A DNA stretch of 46,034 bases from an uncultured Sutterella sp. (GTDB lineage Bacteria; Pseudomonadota; Gammaproteobacteria; Burkholderiales; Burkholderiaceae_F). Shown piece by piece: positions 45,213 through 46,034 of this stretch (positions are counted from its first letter, which is position 1; every line of letters begins with the position of its first letter). The stretch is taken from positions 1-46,034 of the forward strand of contig CAJJRX010000013.1 of NCBI GenBank assembly GCA_905194315.1. Reading direction: 5' to 3'. A program made the translations under genes and the position numbers. A model generated the notes under the pieces. It did not search any database and was not told the DNA's origin. It was given only the letters and a program-made list of their open reading frames with translations.

Positions 45213-45935
45213 GTGAGAAAAGAAAAAGCCATCGTGTTGTTTTCCGGCGGTCAGGATTCAAGTACCTGTCTCGCCTGGGCATTGGAGAATTTTGCCTCGG
45301 TTGAGACAGTGGGGTTTGACTATGGTCAGCGTCACTCGGTGGAGATGAGCTGTCGTGATCGTGTCCGCAGTGCCATTGCTGCACTGAAACCGGTCTGGGG
45401 TGAGCGTCTCGGCGAGGATCACCGGCTCGATATGTCACTGCTCGGACAGATCAGTGACTGTGCGCTGACTCAGGAAAAGGCGATTGCCTTTGAAAAGTCC
45501 GGTGTTCCGAACACCTTCGTTCCGGCCCGCAATCTTCTCTTTTTCACGTTTGCAGCCGCCCTGGCCTACCGGCGCGGTGCGGGAGTGCTTGTGGGCGGGA
45601 TGTGCGAGACGGATTATTCCGGCTATGCCGACTGCCGGGATAATACCCTCAAAAGTCTTCAGGTCTCGCTTTCGCTCGGTCTGGATGAAAGGATGGTGAT
45701 TGAAACACCGCTGATGTGGCTGACGAAGGCTCAGACCTGGGCGCTGGCGTATGAACTCGGCCAGGATGCACTGGTGGATATTATCCGCAGAGAGTCCCAC
45801 ACCTGCTATATGGGAGACCATGAGCACTGGCATGAATGGGGGTACGGCTGCGGGGAGTGTCCTGCCTGCAGACTCCGTGAGGAGGGCTGGAAGGAATACC
45901 GTGCCATGACAGAGACGGTGAGACAGTCTTCGTAG
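45213..45935 (+). CDS. queC: 7-cyano-7-deazaguanine synthase
   Basis: QueC makes preQ0 from 7-carboxy-7-deazaguanine with ATP and ammonia, on the way to queuosine in tRNA. The 240 residues have the PP-loop LFSGGQDSST at residues 9-18 and four zinc cysteines (C198, C213, C216, C219 in TCYMG and YGCGECPACRL). The spacer between the first two cysteines is longer than in E. coli and rich in His and Trp (GDHEHWHEW). The start is GTG with GGAGGAG upstream. No other queuosine gene is in the window. Confidence 0.96.
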   Translation: MRKEKAIVLFSGGQDSSTCLAWALENFASVETVGFDYGQRHSVEMSCRDRVRSAIAALKPVWGERLGEDHRLDMSLLGQISDCALTQEKAIAFEKSGVPNTFVPARNLLFFTFAAALAYRRGAGVLVGGMCETDYSGYADCRDNTLKSLQVSLSLGLDERMVIETPLMWLTKAQTWALAYELGQDALVDIIRRESHTCYMGDHEHWHEWGYGCGECPACRLREEGWKEYRAMTETVRQSS

Positions 45936-45949
45936 TCGCAAAAGAACGA

Positions 45950-45981
45950 AAGGGGGCCTCCTGGCGGAGGCGCCCTTTTTT
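45950..45981 (+). terminator. Intrinsic terminator after queC
   Basis: Bases 45950-45961 pair with 45966-45977 (one G-G mismatch, loop TGGC). Six T run through 45981. After it the last 53 bases hold only a small GACAG/CTGTC stem. Confidence 0.88.
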
Positions 45982-46034
45982 GAACTGGTATGAAATTTTT
46001 GGACAGGGTTTCTGTCAAATTTTGCCATATTCTT

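Noticed and set aside
1..46034. CRISPR arrays, insertion sequences, prophage, toxin-antitoxin, defence or secondary-metabolite genes
   Set aside because: No spaced direct repeats, transposase, integrase, phage or defence motifs were seen. Apart from tRNA-Thr there is no typical integration site, and no integrase lies near it.

Overview
This window is a housekeeping stretch of a betaproteobacterial chromosome. The order tuf-rpsJ, hemB next to engB, lptM-lysA divergent from cyaY, mlaFEDACB-murA-his-hinT-tatABC, and a Nif3-like gene near sspAB is the Burkholderiales arrangement. Several genes that usually sit inside these blocks in Burkholderiales are absent: infA, hisC and petABC. The loss of petABC (cytochrome bc1) suggests a host-associated, low-oxygen lineage such as Sutterellaceae. 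That placement is an inference from gene content, not from a database search.

Layout. 1-15721 (+): the 3' end of tuf, then the S10, spc and alpha ribosomal-protein clusters with secY and rpoA. Gene spacing is tight, but the cluster is broken at five points (before rpsJ, rplC, rplN, rpmJ and rplQ) by sequences that look like sigma70 promoters, hairpins and, in one case, a clear intrinsic terminator. 15833-16225 (+): hslR. 16311-20980 (-): hemB, engB, guaC, lysA and lptM, as several transcription units separated by terminators. 20997-21308 (+): cyaY. 21468-23849 (-): the class A penicillin-binding protein mrcA. 24196-28568 (+): a 4HBT thioesterase and the six Mla lipid-transport genes. 28626-35585 (+): murA and the histidine genes GDBHAFIE. 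35717-37986 (+): hinT and tatABC. 38068-39198 (-): a DegS-like protease. 39330-41511 (+): a Nif3-like gene, sspA, sspB and tRNA-Thr(UGU). 41713-45027 (-): hemA-prfA-prmC. 45213-45935 (+): queC, followed by its terminator and the window end.

How the parts work together. The first third makes most of the ribosome, the protein-export channel and the RNA polymerase alpha subunit. hemB and hemA are two steps of tetrapyrrole synthesis. prfA and prmC are a release factor and the enzyme that methylates its GGQ glutamine. The mla genes form a retrograde phospholipid-transport route, and mlaC has a signal peptide resembling a Tat signal, while tatABC lies about 8 kb downstream. The his cluster encodes most of histidine biosynthesis but lacks hisC, hisZ and a histidinol-phosphatase.

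I found no CRISPR array, insertion sequence, prophage, toxin-antitoxin pair, defence system or biosynthetic cluster. The most interesting material is regulatory: structured leaders inside the ribosomal-protein cluster, a recurring TTGCA-type -35 box, a palindromic ribosome-binding site apparently shared by lptM and cyaY, an orphan terminator upstream of the thioesterase gene, an operator-like palindrome in the tRNA promoter, and a T-stem mismatch in the tRNA. All promoter, terminator and RNA-structure calls were made by eye.
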